Counted from the stretch's first letter, positions 1-6,298 are shown. The stretch: DNA of 6,945 nt from Spirochaetaceae bacterium (GCA_031280115.1 JAITHF010000028.1:1-6945); one strand, 5' to 3'. The notes: generated from the letters alone by a model not told the origin. Program-made: numbers and translations.

Positions 1-2
1 TG

Positions 3-1805
3 GTGCCGGTCATCATCGCGTTGGTATTGATGGTCGGATTTCGTTGGGGGGCCATGAAGGCTATGCCCGTCGCCTGGTTCTCGTGCGTCATTATCGCCCT
101 TTTGGTCTGGAAACTGCCCCTGCCCTATCTTATGTCCCAAAGCCTCGCCGGAGTAAGCAACGCGGCGTCAGTGCTTATTATCGTGTTCGGCGCCCTGCTC
201 ATCCTGCATACGCTGCAACATTCAGGGGGCATGGAAACGATCCAATGGGGCATGCAGCGGATAAGCAAAGATATGCGGGTGCAGGGAATCATCATCGGCT
301 ATCTTTTCGGCGCCTTCATCGAGGGGGCCGCCGGCTTTGGAACCCCCGCGGCCCTTGCGGCGCCGCTCCTCCTGTCCCTCGGCTACCCGCCTATGGCCGC
401 AGCAGTGCTCGCGCTGGTGTATAACTCGTTTCCCGTAACCTTCGGCGCGGTGGGAACGCCGGTTATCGTAGGGTTCGGCGCGTCAATCGGCAACCTCATT
501 GACGCCGCCTTTGCCGGCTCAGGCGGCAGGGACGCCTTTTTTAAGATAATCGGCCAAACCGTCACCCTGTTTCACGGGCCTATGGCAATCATTATCGCGG
601 TCTTTATGATGGGCTTTGTCACCCGCTTTTTCGGGCGCAACAAATCATGGAAAGAAGGCTTTGCGGTCTGGCCCTTCGCCCTTTTTTCCGCGGCGGCGTT
701 CCTTGCGCCTTATTATCTTGTGGCATGGACCCTGGGGCCGGAGATTCCCTCCCTTCTGGGGGGCCTTATCGGCCTGGGCATTGTGATGCTGGCCGCCAAA
801 AACGGGATTCTTGTTCCCAAAGGCGAGCCCTGGACCTTCGGGGAACAGAAAGACTGGGATAAAAGCTGGACCGGCACCATACAGGTCGCCCAGAACCTCA
901 ACGTGCAGTCAAAGATGAGCCAGTTCCGGGCGTGGCTTCCCTATATCCTTATAGGCGCTATTCTGGTAGTAACCCGCGTCAACTGGGGACCTCAAACCGA
1001 CGGGGGCGGGAAAATCGTTTCTTATATATTCCCGCTTAAAAATATGCTCAACCAGAACTTCGGCTTGTTTAATTTTACGAATATCCTCGGGTTCAAAGGG
1101 GTGAACGACGCGAGCATCAAGATACTGTACCTCCCCGGAACCGTGCCGTTTGTGCTTATCGCCCTGTGCGCCATCGGTATCCACAAGATGCCCGGGGACA
1201 AAGTGAAAGCCGCGTGGAAAGAAACAATAGTAAAGATGAAGGCCCCGACTATCGCGCTGTGCGCGGCAGTGGCGCTGGTGAAGATTTTCCAAGGTTCAGG
1301 GGGCTCGATTATCGCAGGCGCCCTGGGCGCGGTGCCTGAGGGCATGCCCCTTATCCCCGCGGGCTTTGCCGGAGCAGGAACCCCCATGTCCATTCCCTTC
1401 GCCATTGCAGGCGCGCTTTCAGCGGTGGGCAAGAGCTGGCCCTTCTTCGCGTCCTTTGTAGGCGGCCTCGGGGCGTTCATCACCGGAAGCAACACGGTCT
1501 CGGACCAGCTCTTCGGTATGTTCCAGTGGGATATGGCGCGTATTCTCGAACTTCCCACGATTATTATTCTTGCGGCCCAGGGCGTTGGCGGCGCTATGGG
1601 GAACATGATTTGCGTGCATAATATCGTGGCGGTCTGCTCGGTTACGGGGCTTAACAACCGGGAAGGGGAAATTATGAAGAAGACCTTCCTGCCTTTCGTG
1701 CTGTACGGCATTGTGGTGGGCATTATCGCCTTTATTCTTATCGGCATGGGCATTGACCAGATGATCCTTAACGGCGCGGGCATTACCCAGCGGGTCCTTG
1801 GGTAG
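3..1805 (+). CDS. lctP: L-lactate permease (LctP family), 5' partial
   Basis: Polytopic inner-membrane transporter of the lactate permease family, which moves L-lactate (also D-lactate or glycolate in some members) with protons. About 600 codons are visible and most residues lie in hydrophobic membrane segments. The family signature [18 protein letters not shown] is at visible residues 103-120. The second conserved block ([16 protein letters not shown], near residues 487-502, then [19 protein letters not shown]) matches the family's C-terminal half. The reading frame is already open at the left edge and the first visible codon, GTG, sits inside what is normally the first membrane helix. The true start therefore lies upstream and probably only about 15-25 residues are missing. 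It ends with TAG at 1803-1805, followed by a convergent terminator region. No promoter is visible because the 5' end is outside. Import versus export cannot be told from sequence; in a fermenter either is possible. Family assignment is very secure. Confidence 0.95.
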   Translation: MPVIIALVLMVGFRWGAMKAMPVAWFSCVIIALLVWKLPLPYLMSQSLAGVSNAASVLIIVFGALLILHTLQHSGGMETIQWGMQRISKDMRVQGIIIGYLFGAFIEGAAGFGTPAALAAPLLLSLGYPPMAAAVLALVYNSFPVTFGAVGTPVIVGFGASIGNLIDAAFAGSGGRDAFFKIIGQTVTLFHGPMAIIIAVFMMGFVTRFFGRNKSWKEGFAVWPFALFSAAAFLAPYYLVAWTLGPEIPSLLGGLIGLGIVMLAAKNGILVPKGEPWTFGEQKDWDKSWTGTIQVAQNLNVQSKMSQFRAWLPYILIGAILVVTRVNWGPQTDGGGKIVSYIFPLKNMLNQNFGLFNFTNILGFKGVNDASIKILYLPGTVPFVLIALCAIGIHKMPGDKVKAAWKETIVKMKAPTIALCAAVALVKIFQGSGGSIIAGALGAVPEGMPLIPAGFAGAGTPMSIPFAIAGALSAVGKSWPFFASFVGGLGAFITGSNTVSDQLFGMFQWDMARILELPTIIILAAQGVGGAMGNMICVHNIVAVCSVTGLNNREGEIMKKTFLPFVLYGIVVGIIAFILIGMGIDQMILNGAGITQRVLG

Positions 1806-1889
1806 CCTCTTTCAAGATGCCGGGGCCCTGGGGGACGCGGGAGCCTTATGAAGCCCTGCCCGGCCCGCAGGCGGGGGGTTTTAAAAAAC

Positions 1890-1924
1890 CAACGCGCTGA
1901 AGGAGTTCAATTTCCAGCGCGTTG
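1890..1924. terminator. bidirectional intrinsic terminator between convergent genes
   Basis: A perfect 10-bp inverted repeat, CAACGCGCTG (1890-1899) and CAGCGCGTTG (1915-1924), encloses a 15-nt loop. On the + strand it is followed by TATTATTGT, a weak U-tract serving lctP. On the - strand it is followed by GTTTTTTAAAA, a strong U-tract that would stop transcription from the convergent PilZ gene. The position between two converging stop codons supports use in both directions. Confidence 0.8.
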
Positions 1925-1963
1925 TATTATTGTAAAAGAGCGTCAAAATAATGCCGCCTGCTC

Positions 1964-1997
1964 AAAAACCCTCCGGCCCGCAGCCTGCTGTGAGGGT
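1964..1997 (-). terminator. probable intrinsic terminator of the PilZ gene
   Basis: Read on the - strand, directly after the PilZ stop codon (2000-2002), ACCCTC (1997-1992) pairs with GAGGGT (1973-1968). The loop is 18 nt and can itself fold weakly through CAG/CTG. The stem runs into TTTT. The stem has only 6 bp, so this looks like a first, leakier terminator backed up by the stronger hairpin at 1890-1924. Confidence 0.5.
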
Positions 1998-1999
1998 GT

Positions 2000-3214
2000 T
2001 TAGCATTTGCCGGCGCCGGCGCTGAAGGGTTTGCCGTAGATATACTCGAAGAGGAAGCGCACGTCCTCAGGCTCGGGGTCGAAGAAGTGGCACCCCAGAT
2101 AGACGGCGCCCCGCTCCTCGCAGCGCCGCAGCACCCGGGCCTTGAGGTTCAAATTCCGCTTGGGGGTGATAAGCCTGACCAAAAGTTCGCTGTCCAGAAT
2201 AAGGAGCGCGGTAATATAGGGGTGGCTGCACGCGAACTGCACCCCGCCGGCGCTTATATCCACGCCCTGGCCGGTAACAAACTTGTCTTTCAGGTCAAAG
2301 GCTTCAAAGTAGGCTTTTTCTTTCAGGATAAAGACCATGCTGTTCGCGTACTGGTAGAGAGTTTTCACCGCCTCGAAGCCAAGGGGCGGCCCGTCCGGTT
2401 TGGACGACCAGAAATGGATATACCCTATCACGTATTCTTTGAAGCGCAGGGGTACCCACACGTCGGCGCTGATGTTTTTGCTCTGTTTTGCTTTGATGAA
2501 CTGGGTTACAGCCGAATCAAAATAGGTATGGAGCACGCCGATCGTCTTGAGATACTGGGTAAAAAGATTGATCGTAATAACCCTGTTTTTCGCGTCCGGA
2601 TCGGATTCGGGAAATTTGCCGGCAGTTGAAGGCAGAAAGAGGCATTTTCCGGTTTTCGCGATGATCTGTTCCTCAAGGCTGGCAAGTTTCGCGTCCTTAA
2701 AAAGCACCAGTTTATACTCGCCCTCTATTTCTTTCACCCAGGCCGCCATTTTCTCGTTAATTTCGTTAAAATCTTTAATATCATCCGGCAGGAGGTCGTC
2801 TCCTGAGAGGGGTTTGGCCTCAGTATCGTCGGAAATCGGAAAAAAATACCGCTCCTGTAAGAAGGAGAATTTAAGCTGCATATCCATAGGGAAGGACATC
2901 CGCATATAGGTTCTGTCAAGGTCCTTATAGATAACTTCGGGAATCCCGGCGCTGAAGCGGTCCCGGTCAATACTGCCGACCTCAACCACGAAAACCACCG
3001 ACATTCCCTTGTAATCAGCGGTAAGATCGATTCTCTTCCCCTGAGCCAGCCCTGCTATGGCGCGGTCAGGCTTGAAAAAGAGTTCCCCCTTGGCGATTTT
3101 ATCTATTTTAAGGGTATACTCAAGCCGGTTATATATGCAGAGCGCCGGAGTCTGTTCGCTATAGAGCGCTTTGAGGATAAACTCTTTTTCTATACCTTGT
3201 ACCATTGTTGACAT
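2000..3214 (-). CDS. PilZ domain protein, YcgR-like c-di-GMP receptor with a large internal insert
   Basis: A 404-residue, probably cytoplasmic protein. Residues about 25-110 resemble the YcgR N-terminal beta-barrel and end in IPEVIYKDLDRTYMRMSFP. This holds an RxxxR motif (R101-TYM-R105), the c-di-GMP-binding arm in YcgR proteins. The second PilZ signature, D/NxSxxG, is present as DISAGG at 319-324 in a C-terminal PilZ barrel (about 300-395). The two motifs, normally 20-30 residues apart, are separated here by more than 200 residues. The intervening part has a charged helical stretch (about 140-185) and a GAF-like segment (about 250-300, VWVPLRFKEYVIGYIHFW, then a long helix). By family knowledge such proteins bind c-di-GMP and act on flagellar motility or surface behaviour; that role is inferred. 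It may belong to the spirochaete DUF1577-type group, which I recall but cannot verify. ATG at 3214 is chosen: AGAAG lies upstream and a consensus promoter sits 30-60 bases away. It appears monocistronic. Confidence 0.8.
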   Translation of the reverse strand: MSTMVQGIEKEFILKALYSEQTPALCIYNRLEYTLKIDKIAKGELFFKPDRAIAGLAQGKRIDLTADYKGMSVVFVVEVGSIDRDRFSAGIPEVIYKDLDRTYMRMSFPMDMQLKFSFLQERYFFPISDDTEAKPLSGDDLLPDDIKDFNEINEKMAAWVKEIEGEYKLVLFKDAKLASLEEQIIAKTGKCLFLPSTAGKFPESDPDAKNRVITINLFTQYLKTIGVLHTYFDSAVTQFIKAKQSKNISADVWVPLRFKEYVIGYIHFWSSKPDGPPLGFEAVKTLYQYANSMVFILKEKAYFEAFDLKDKFVTGQGVDISAGGVQFACSHPYITALLILDSELLVRLITPKRNLNLKARVLRRCEERGAVYLGCHFFDPEPEDVRFLFEYIYGKPFSAGAGKC

Positions 3215-3246
3215 AATATTCGGATCTTCTTGATTTTGCTATCGTA

Positions 3247-3275
3247 AGTATACCCGGGGCGCTTTTCTTTGTCAA
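3247..3275 (-). promoter_or_regulatory. sigma70-type promoter of the PilZ gene
   Basis: On the - strand, TTGACA (3275-3270), a 17-bp spacer and TATACT (3252-3247): a full-consensus -35 and a one-mismatch -10. The predicted start near 3240 gives a leader of about 26 nt to the ATG at 3214. This points to strong housekeeping expression. Confidence 0.85.
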
Positions 3276-3292
3276 TCATGCCGCGCGCCTCC

Positions 3293-3349
3293 TGCTGAAA
3301 CAGCCTGCGCCTGCCCCCAAACCCCCCTTAAAGGCTTCCTGCGCCGCGC
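3293..3349 (+). repeat. interspersed GC-rich intergenic repeat, copy A
   Basis: A 57-bp segment with two parts that recur in this window. Its left part (3293-3326: TGCTGAAACAGCC, then CCCCCAAACCCCC) matches 6299-6332 at 32 of 34 positions. Its right part (3314-3349, from CCCCCAAACCCCCC through TAAAGGCT to CCTGCGCCGCGC) matches the reverse complement of 5956-5991 at 34 of 36 positions. It fills the space between the divergent promoters of the PilZ gene and the 66-codon gene, ending one base before the TTGACT box. Confidence 0.8.
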
Positions 3350-3350
3350 A

Positions 3351-3379
3351 TTGACTAAGGTGCGTATATTGCGTACACT
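3351..3379 (+). promoter_or_regulatory. sigma70-type promoter of the 66-codon gene
   Basis: TTGACT (3351-3356), a 17-bp spacer and TACACT (3374-3379), one and two mismatches from consensus. The predicted start near 3386 gives an AT-rich leader of about 68 nt to the ATG at 3454. It diverges from the PilZ promoter. Confidence 0.75.
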
Positions 3380-3453
3380 TAAAAAACAAAACAGGCAGAA
3401 TACAAAAAAACACGCGAAACACCGCGTATTATTTATTATACTAAGGAACTATT

Positions 3454-3654
3454 ATGGCGCAGAATGTATCATTGGAACTGACATTGGGAAACCGGAAGGT
3501 GTCTCTTGGAGTTGATTATATCGGGGCGTATATGCGTAAAGACGGCACGACCAAGTTTTCAGTTACCGCCACCTGTCTTAATAAAGAAGACGCCCGCATT
3601 GTGGCTCAAGCCCTTGGGGAGATGGGCGCTGAAGACCCCCAGCAAGAGTTTTGA
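3454..3654 (+). CDS. small protein of unknown function (66 aa)
   Basis: I do not recognise this protein. It has 66 residues, is soluble-looking, and has no signal peptide, membrane segment or cysteine pair. The N-terminal half alternates in a beta-strand-like way (NVSLELTLGNRKVSLGVDY, then TTKFSVTATCL). It is followed by a likely helix (KEDARIVAQALGEMGAE) and an acidic tail EDPQQEF, suggesting a compact beta-plus-helix fold. It is very probably real: ATG is preceded by AAGGA at 3443-3447 with a 6-nt spacer, a good promoter lies at 3351-3379, and a GC hairpin follows the TGA stop. The NUDIX gene starts 93 bp downstream on the same strand and could be cotranscribed by readthrough. A functional link is not shown. 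Confidence 0.75.
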   Translation: MAQNVSLELTLGNRKVSLGVDYIGAYMRKDGTTKFSVTATCLNKEDARIVAQALGEMGAEDPQQEF

Positions 3655-3662
3655 ACGGTCTT

Positions 3663-3713
3663 GCCGGACCGCATCTGCGCCTGTACACGCCTGCCCGGAG
3701 GTCCGGCGCTTTT
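3663..3713 (+). terminator. possible terminator after the 66-codon gene
   Basis: A perfect 8-bp inverted repeat, GCCGGACC (3663-3670) and GGTCCGGC (3700-3707), encloses a 29-nt loop and is followed by GCTTTTG. It lies 9 bases after the 66-codon gene's stop. The long loop and short U-tract make termination partial at best, so readthrough into the NUDIX gene is plausible. Confidence 0.45.
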
Positions 3714-3719
3714 GATAAA

Positions 3720-3743
3720 AAACCTCCCCTGGGGGTTTGGAGG
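3720..3743 (+). promoter_or_regulatory. alternative hairpins overlapping the NUDIX ribosome-binding site
   Basis: The ribosome-binding site GGAGG (3739-3743, 4 nt before ATG) has an exact complement, CCTCC, at 3723-3727. The same left arm can instead form an 8-bp hairpin AAACCTCC/GGGGGTTT (3720-3727 with 3731-3738, one T-G pair), which leaves the site free. The two foldings exclude each other. The layout would allow control of translation, but no ligand-binding domain is visible. Confidence 0.35.
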
Positions 3744-3747
3744 ATTT

Positions 3748-4284
3748 ATGTTTCGTTTTTGTCCATCCTGCGCGTCGCCGCATATACGGTTTGAATACGC
3801 CAAGGTATTCCGCTGCCCGGACTGCGGCTTTGTGTACTATCATAACGTAGCTTCCGCTACCGGATGCGTCATCATGGTGGGAGAGGCCATCGCCCTCCTG
3901 GTCCGCGCCAAAGAACCTGCCCGGGGCAAACTCGACCTGCCCGGGGGCTTTGTAAACCCTGACGAGGAAGCGGCTGCGGGCCTGCGCCGGGAATGCCGGG
4001 AAGAAATCGGCTGGGACCCGGGGCCGGAGCTCGCGTTCCTTGGGGCCTTCCCTAATACCTACCCCTATAAAAACATCGTGTATAAAACCTGCGATTTTTA
4101 TTTTACGGTTTCGGCGCCGGACCTCACTGAATCGCGCTTTACCCTTGACCCCAAAGAAATAGCCGGCGTCCGCTTTATGAATCCCCGGGAAATCAAGGCG
4201 CAGGATCTGGCCTTTGATTCCGCCCGGCAAGCGGTGGCGCTCTTTATTTCACGCTTTTCAAGCCTTTCCTGCGCCAGCGCCTGA
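3748..4284 (+). CDS. NUDIX hydrolase with N-terminal zinc ribbon
   Basis: A 178-residue cytoplasmic enzyme expected to hydrolyse a nucleoside diphosphate linked to another group (for example NADH, ADP-ribose or an oxidised nucleotide). The substrate cannot be read from the sequence. An N-terminal zinc ribbon is formed by C5-x2-C8 and C23-x2-C26. The Nudix box is complete: G67-x5-E73-x7-R81-E82-C83-x-E85-E86-x-G88-W89, with the REUXEEXGU glutamates that bind Mg2+ intact. Zinc ribbon plus Nudix resembles NudC-type proteins, but the NudC SQPWPFP motif is absent, so I do not call it NudC. ATG at 3748 is chosen because GGAGG lies 4 nt upstream. An in-frame TTG at 3661 would add 29 residues that read through the upstream hairpins and look non-coding. 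It lies 93 bp downstream of the 66-codon gene. Confidence 0.88.
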   Translation: MFRFCPSCASPHIRFEYAKVFRCPDCGFVYYHNVASATGCVIMVGEAIALLVRAKEPARGKLDLPGGFVNPDEEAAAGLRRECREEIGWDPGPELAFLGAFPNTYPYKNIVYKTCDFYFTVSAPDLTESRFTLDPKEIAGVRFMNPREIKAQDLAFDSARQAVALFISRFSSLSCASA

Positions 4285-4400
4285 AAGCGGCCTTCTTTAG
4301 CGCAGGGGCGGCGGGCAAGGATTATCATAACGGCTGGTCTGACTTGGTTCTCAAGGGGGGGCGCCGCGCTTTGCCGGGGCCGGGCTTTTTGTTAAAATCA

Positions 4401-4473
4401 GGTGGATGACGGGGTTTGAACCCGCGACAGCCAGATCCACAATCTGGTGCTCTACCACTGAACTACATCCACC
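4401..4473 (-). tRNA. tRNA-His (GUG)
   Basis: The - strand folds as a complete tRNA. The acceptor stem is GTGGATG/CATCCAC, preceded by the extra G at -1 that pairs with discriminator C73, the hallmark of tRNA-His. The D arm contains GTTCAGTGGTAGAGC. The anticodon stem CCAGA/TCTGG encloses loop TTGTGGA with anticodon GTG. The T arm is GCGGG TTCAAAC CCCGT (G-T and G-C closing pairs). The 3' CCA is not encoded (TGA follows C73), so it must be added after transcription. Confidence 0.97.
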
Positions 4474-4483
4474 ATCTAGTCTG

Positions 4484-4512
4484 ATTATGGGTATATGAGG
4501 CTGCCTTGTCAA
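4484..4512 (-). promoter_or_regulatory. sigma70-type promoter of tRNA-His
   Basis: On the - strand, TTGACA (4512-4507), a 17-bp spacer and CATAAT (4489-4484). The -10 ends 11 bases before the tRNA 5' end, so transcription would begin almost at the mature end. The tRNA thus has its own strong promoter and does not depend on the upstream reductase gene. Confidence 0.8.
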
Positions 4513-4568
4513 GCCTCTCTGGTGAAAAAAAAATCCCTGAAAACATAAAACATACCCCGAAACCGGCC

Positions 4569-5798
4569 CTAGGGCTTCTCTTTTCTCTTTTTTCTCTCTT
4601 GTTTAACCTTCTTATTCCGCCGCAAAAACGTGCGGATGCCGGCGATTGCCCATTTAAACCAAAACGGCTCCATGCGCTTGCGGACCGCCTCAAGGGTTTT
4701 GATGATAGGCAGGTGCTGGGGGCATTTTTGCTCGCAGGCGCCGCACTTGACGCAGTGCCGGGGGCCGCCGGTTTTCTTCGAGACAAGCGCGGCGGTGCTG
4801 GTAAGATATTGCAGCATGCCGCTTATGTAGCCTATGGCAAAGGAGGTATTATACGCGGCGAAACAAGACGGGATATTGATGCCCCGGGGGCAGGGCATAC
4901 AGTAGTTGCAGCCGGTACAGCGGACTTTATACGCCGCGTTAAACAGGTTCAGCACCTGTTTATACGTCTCGTGTTCCGCGGGGGCCAGCATCTGGGGCAG
5001 GGCCGTGTCAGCGGTGCGCAGGTTTTCCGCAAGCTGGCTTTTTTCATTCATGCCGGACAGAAGCAGCGTTACCTCCCGGTGGTCCCAGACCCAGCGCAGG
5101 CCCCAGGCCGCGGGGCTGAGGTCAGGGTTGGCTGTCTGTAAGATTTCCACGGCCCCCCGGGGCAGGCTGGTGGCCAGTTTCCCGCCCAGAAGGGGTTCCA
5201 TGATCATCACCGGCATCTGTTCGGCGGCTTTTTTCAAGCCCGCGTAGCCGGCCTGAAAGTTTTTACCCGCGTAGTTATACTGAATCTGGCAGAACTCCCA
5301 GGGATAGGCGTCGAGGAGTTTAAAAAACTCCGTCTGGCTGCCGTGGAAGGAGAATCCCAGGCGTTTAATCTGTTTGGCCTGCTTTTTTTCGGCGATCCAC
5401 GCTTCTATGCCCCAGTCTTTAAGCTGTTCCCAGCGTTCAGTGTCGGTGAGGTTGTGTATCAGGTAATAGTCGATATAATCGGTCCGCAGCCGTTCAAGCT
5501 GTTTATTAAAGAGCCGGTCGAAATCCGCGCCTTCGCTGACCATCACATGAGGCAGTTTTGTGGCGATAAACACCCATTGCCGCACCTGATTTTTCTCAAG
5601 AACAGCCCCCAGCGCCTCTTCGCTGCCTGCGTATATATAGCCGGTATCAAAATAGTTTACCCCTCCGTGTATCGCGTCCATAATAAGGGACTCAGTTTTC
5701 TGCATATCAATAATCCCCAAGTTTTTGGGGAAGCGCATACAGCCGAATCCCAGCACCGACAGTTTATTGCCCGATTTTTTATCCACTCTAAACTGCAT
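4569..5798 (-). CDS. aldo/keto reductase with C-terminal ferredoxin-like [4Fe-4S] domain
   Basis: A 409-residue cytoplasmic oxidoreductase. Residues 1 to about 270 form the aldo/keto reductase TIM barrel, opening with SVLGFGCMRFP. The catalytic tetrad is visible: D51 and Y56 (FDTGYIYAGSE), K81 (IATKLP) and H115 (YYLIHN). The C-terminal part carries two Fe-S cluster motifs: C294-x2-C297-x2-C300-x2-C303-P and C349-x2-C352-x2-C355-x3-C359-P, typical of two [4Fe-4S] clusters. This matches the broad Fe-S aldo/keto reductase family of anaerobes (COG1453 type); its physiological substrate and electron partner are unknown. The C-terminus ends in a very basic tail (about residues 393-408, KK/RKK-rich). 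ATG at 5798 is preceded by AGGAG with a 7-nt spacer. It is probably monocistronic; a run of nine T lies between its stop and the tRNA promoter, but only a weak stem precedes it. Confidence 0.92.
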   Translation of the reverse strand: MQFRVDKKSGNKLSVLGFGCMRFPKNLGIIDMQKTESLIMDAIHGGVNYFDTGYIYAGSEEALGAVLEKNQVRQWVFIATKLPHVMVSEGADFDRLFNKQLERLRTDYIDYYLIHNLTDTERWEQLKDWGIEAWIAEKKQAKQIKRLGFSFHGSQTEFFKLLDAYPWEFCQIQYNYAGKNFQAGYAGLKKAAEQMPVMIMEPLLGGKLATSLPRGAVEILQTANPDLSPAAWGLRWVWDHREVTLLLSGMNEKSQLAENLRTADTALPQMLAPAEHETYKQVLNLFNAAYKVRCTGCNYCMPCPRGINIPSCFAAYNTSFAIGYISGMLQYLTSTAALVSKKTGGPRHCVKCGACEQKCPQHLPIIKTLEAVRKRMEPFWFKWAIAGIRTFLRRNKKVKQERKKRKEKP

Positions 5799-5827
5799 AA
5801 CACGTCTCCTGTTTCGTTAGTATTTCT

Positions 5828-5833
5828 AGTATA
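5828..5833 (-). promoter_or_regulatory. candidate -10 box of the aldo/keto reductase gene
   Basis: On the - strand TATACT lies about 30 bases before the ATG, at a sensible distance for a short leader. No recognisable -35 hexamer sits 16-18 bp upstream, where the sequence is G-rich. An activator or another sigma factor may be needed, or the call may be wrong. Confidence 0.35.
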
Positions 5834-5955
5834 ATCCCTGCACCGCCCCCCTGCCACAGCCTGCGGCTGTTTTAGGTGCTTCTTGCGGCGAGCGGGTTTG
5901 CAATTTTAGTCACAACCCCGAAGGATGCGCCTCAGCGGACGTCGCAGGCGAAAGG

Positions 5956-5991
5956 GCGCGGCGCAGGTAGCCTTTATGGGGGGTTTGGGGG
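5956..5991 (-). repeat. interspersed GC-rich intergenic repeat, copy B (inverted)
   Basis: The reverse complement matches 3314-3349 at 34 of 36 positions: CCCCCAAACCCCCC, then TAAAGGCT, then CCTGCGCCGCGC. Its G-rich end also forms the left arm of the hairpin at 5984-6007. Its orientation is opposite to copy A. Confidence 0.8.
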
Positions 5992-6007
5992 TACTGGTTC
6001 CCCCAAA
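5984..6007. other. perfect 8-bp hairpin
   Basis: TTTGGGGG (5984-5991) and CCCCCAAA (6000-6007) flank an 8-nt loop. The left arm belongs to repeat copy B. No U-tract follows on either strand, so it is not a standard terminator. Confidence 0.5.
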
Positions 6008-6020
6008 TTCTCTTAATAGA

Positions 6021-6046
6021 GGCGCGAAAGCGCCGATAATTTTTTT
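6021..6046 (+). terminator. orphan terminator-like hairpin with GAAA tetraloop
   Basis: GGCGC (6021-6025), loop GAAA, GCGCC (6030-6034), then GATAA and seven T (6040-6046). Stem and loop are very stable. The 5-nt gap before the T-run is longer than usual, and there is no + strand gene upstream since the aldo/keto reductase reads the other way. If functional, it would end a non-coding transcript. Confidence 0.45.
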
Positions 6047-6082
6047 ATATAAAAACAGAACGTGATGGAAAAACCGGTTTTC

Positions 6083-6160
6083 TTGCTAGCAAAATAAGTT
6101 TGTTTGCTAGCAAAATAAAGTTATTTGCCAGCAAAATAAAGTTGTTTGCTAGCAAAATAA
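6083..6160. repeat. four tandem 21-bp repeats built on a TTGCTAGCAA palindrome
   Basis: Units with core TTGCTAGCAAAATAA recur with an exact 21-bp period; the core G is at 6085, 6106, 6127 and 6148. Units 2 and 4 contain the perfect 12-bp palindrome TTTGCTAGCAAA, unit 1 the 10-bp TTGCTAGCAA, and unit 3 has T to C in the centre (TTTGCCAGCAAA). The linker is AT-rich (ATAAAGTTR type). The two-helical-turn spacing would put all palindromes on one DNA face, as in operator arrays or iterons. No unique spacers are present, so it is not CRISPR. Confidence 0.85.
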
Positions 6161-6230
6161 CCTATCCTGTCCCCGCATAACTCATTATTTTATAACGAAT
6201 TATCTGCGCTGCGTGCCTCTTTGTGCGAAC

Positions 6231-6257
6231 TTCCCGTAAGGGAACAGCCTTCGGTTG
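6231..6257. other. two adjacent small hairpins
   Basis: TTCCC-GTAA-GGGAA (6231-6244, GNRA-type loop) is followed directly by CAGCC-TTC-GGTTG (6245-6257, one G-T pair). The second is a variant of the CAGCC(T)NCGGCTG mini-palindrome seen at 5857-5869 and 6305-6317, so it is probably part of the same repeat family. No U-tract follows. Confidence 0.5.
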
Positions 6258-6298
6258 CCGGCGCTTCATGTTTCGCGGCTCATAGTGCAAACTACGAT

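Noticed and set aside
1022..1783. Long antisense frame (253 codons) opposite lctP
   Set aside because: It lies wholly within the strongly conserved permease gene. Its translation is Pro/Ala/Ile-rich and resembles no protein; it is a shadow of a GC-rich, third-position-biased gene.
3661..3747. TTG at 3661 as an upstream start for the NUDIX protein
   Set aside because: It adds 29 residues encoded by two hairpins and lacks a ribosome-binding site. ATG 3748 has GGAGG just upstream and starts right at the zinc ribbon.
3559..4230. Antisense frame (223 codons) opposite the NUDIX gene
   Set aside because: It overlaps a gene with a complete Nudix box and zinc ribbon, its translation is basic and low-complexity, and it has no ribosome-binding site of its own.
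4401..4473. tRNA-His as a mobile-element attachment site
   Set aside because: No integrase gene and no direct repeat of the tRNA 3' end is visible within the window.
4514..4568. Intrinsic terminator of the aldo/keto reductase at the nine-T run
   Set aside because: The T-run is clear, but only a 4-bp stem (CCCT/AGGG) with a long loop precedes it, so I cannot support a terminator call.
4506..5834. + strand frames opposite the aldo/keto reductase
   Set aside because: All are covered by the reductase, which has an intact catalytic tetrad and two Fe-S motifs. The frames have no independent protein signature.
6083..6160. CRISPR array
   Set aside because: The period is 21 bp with no unique spacers between near-identical units, and no cas gene is present.
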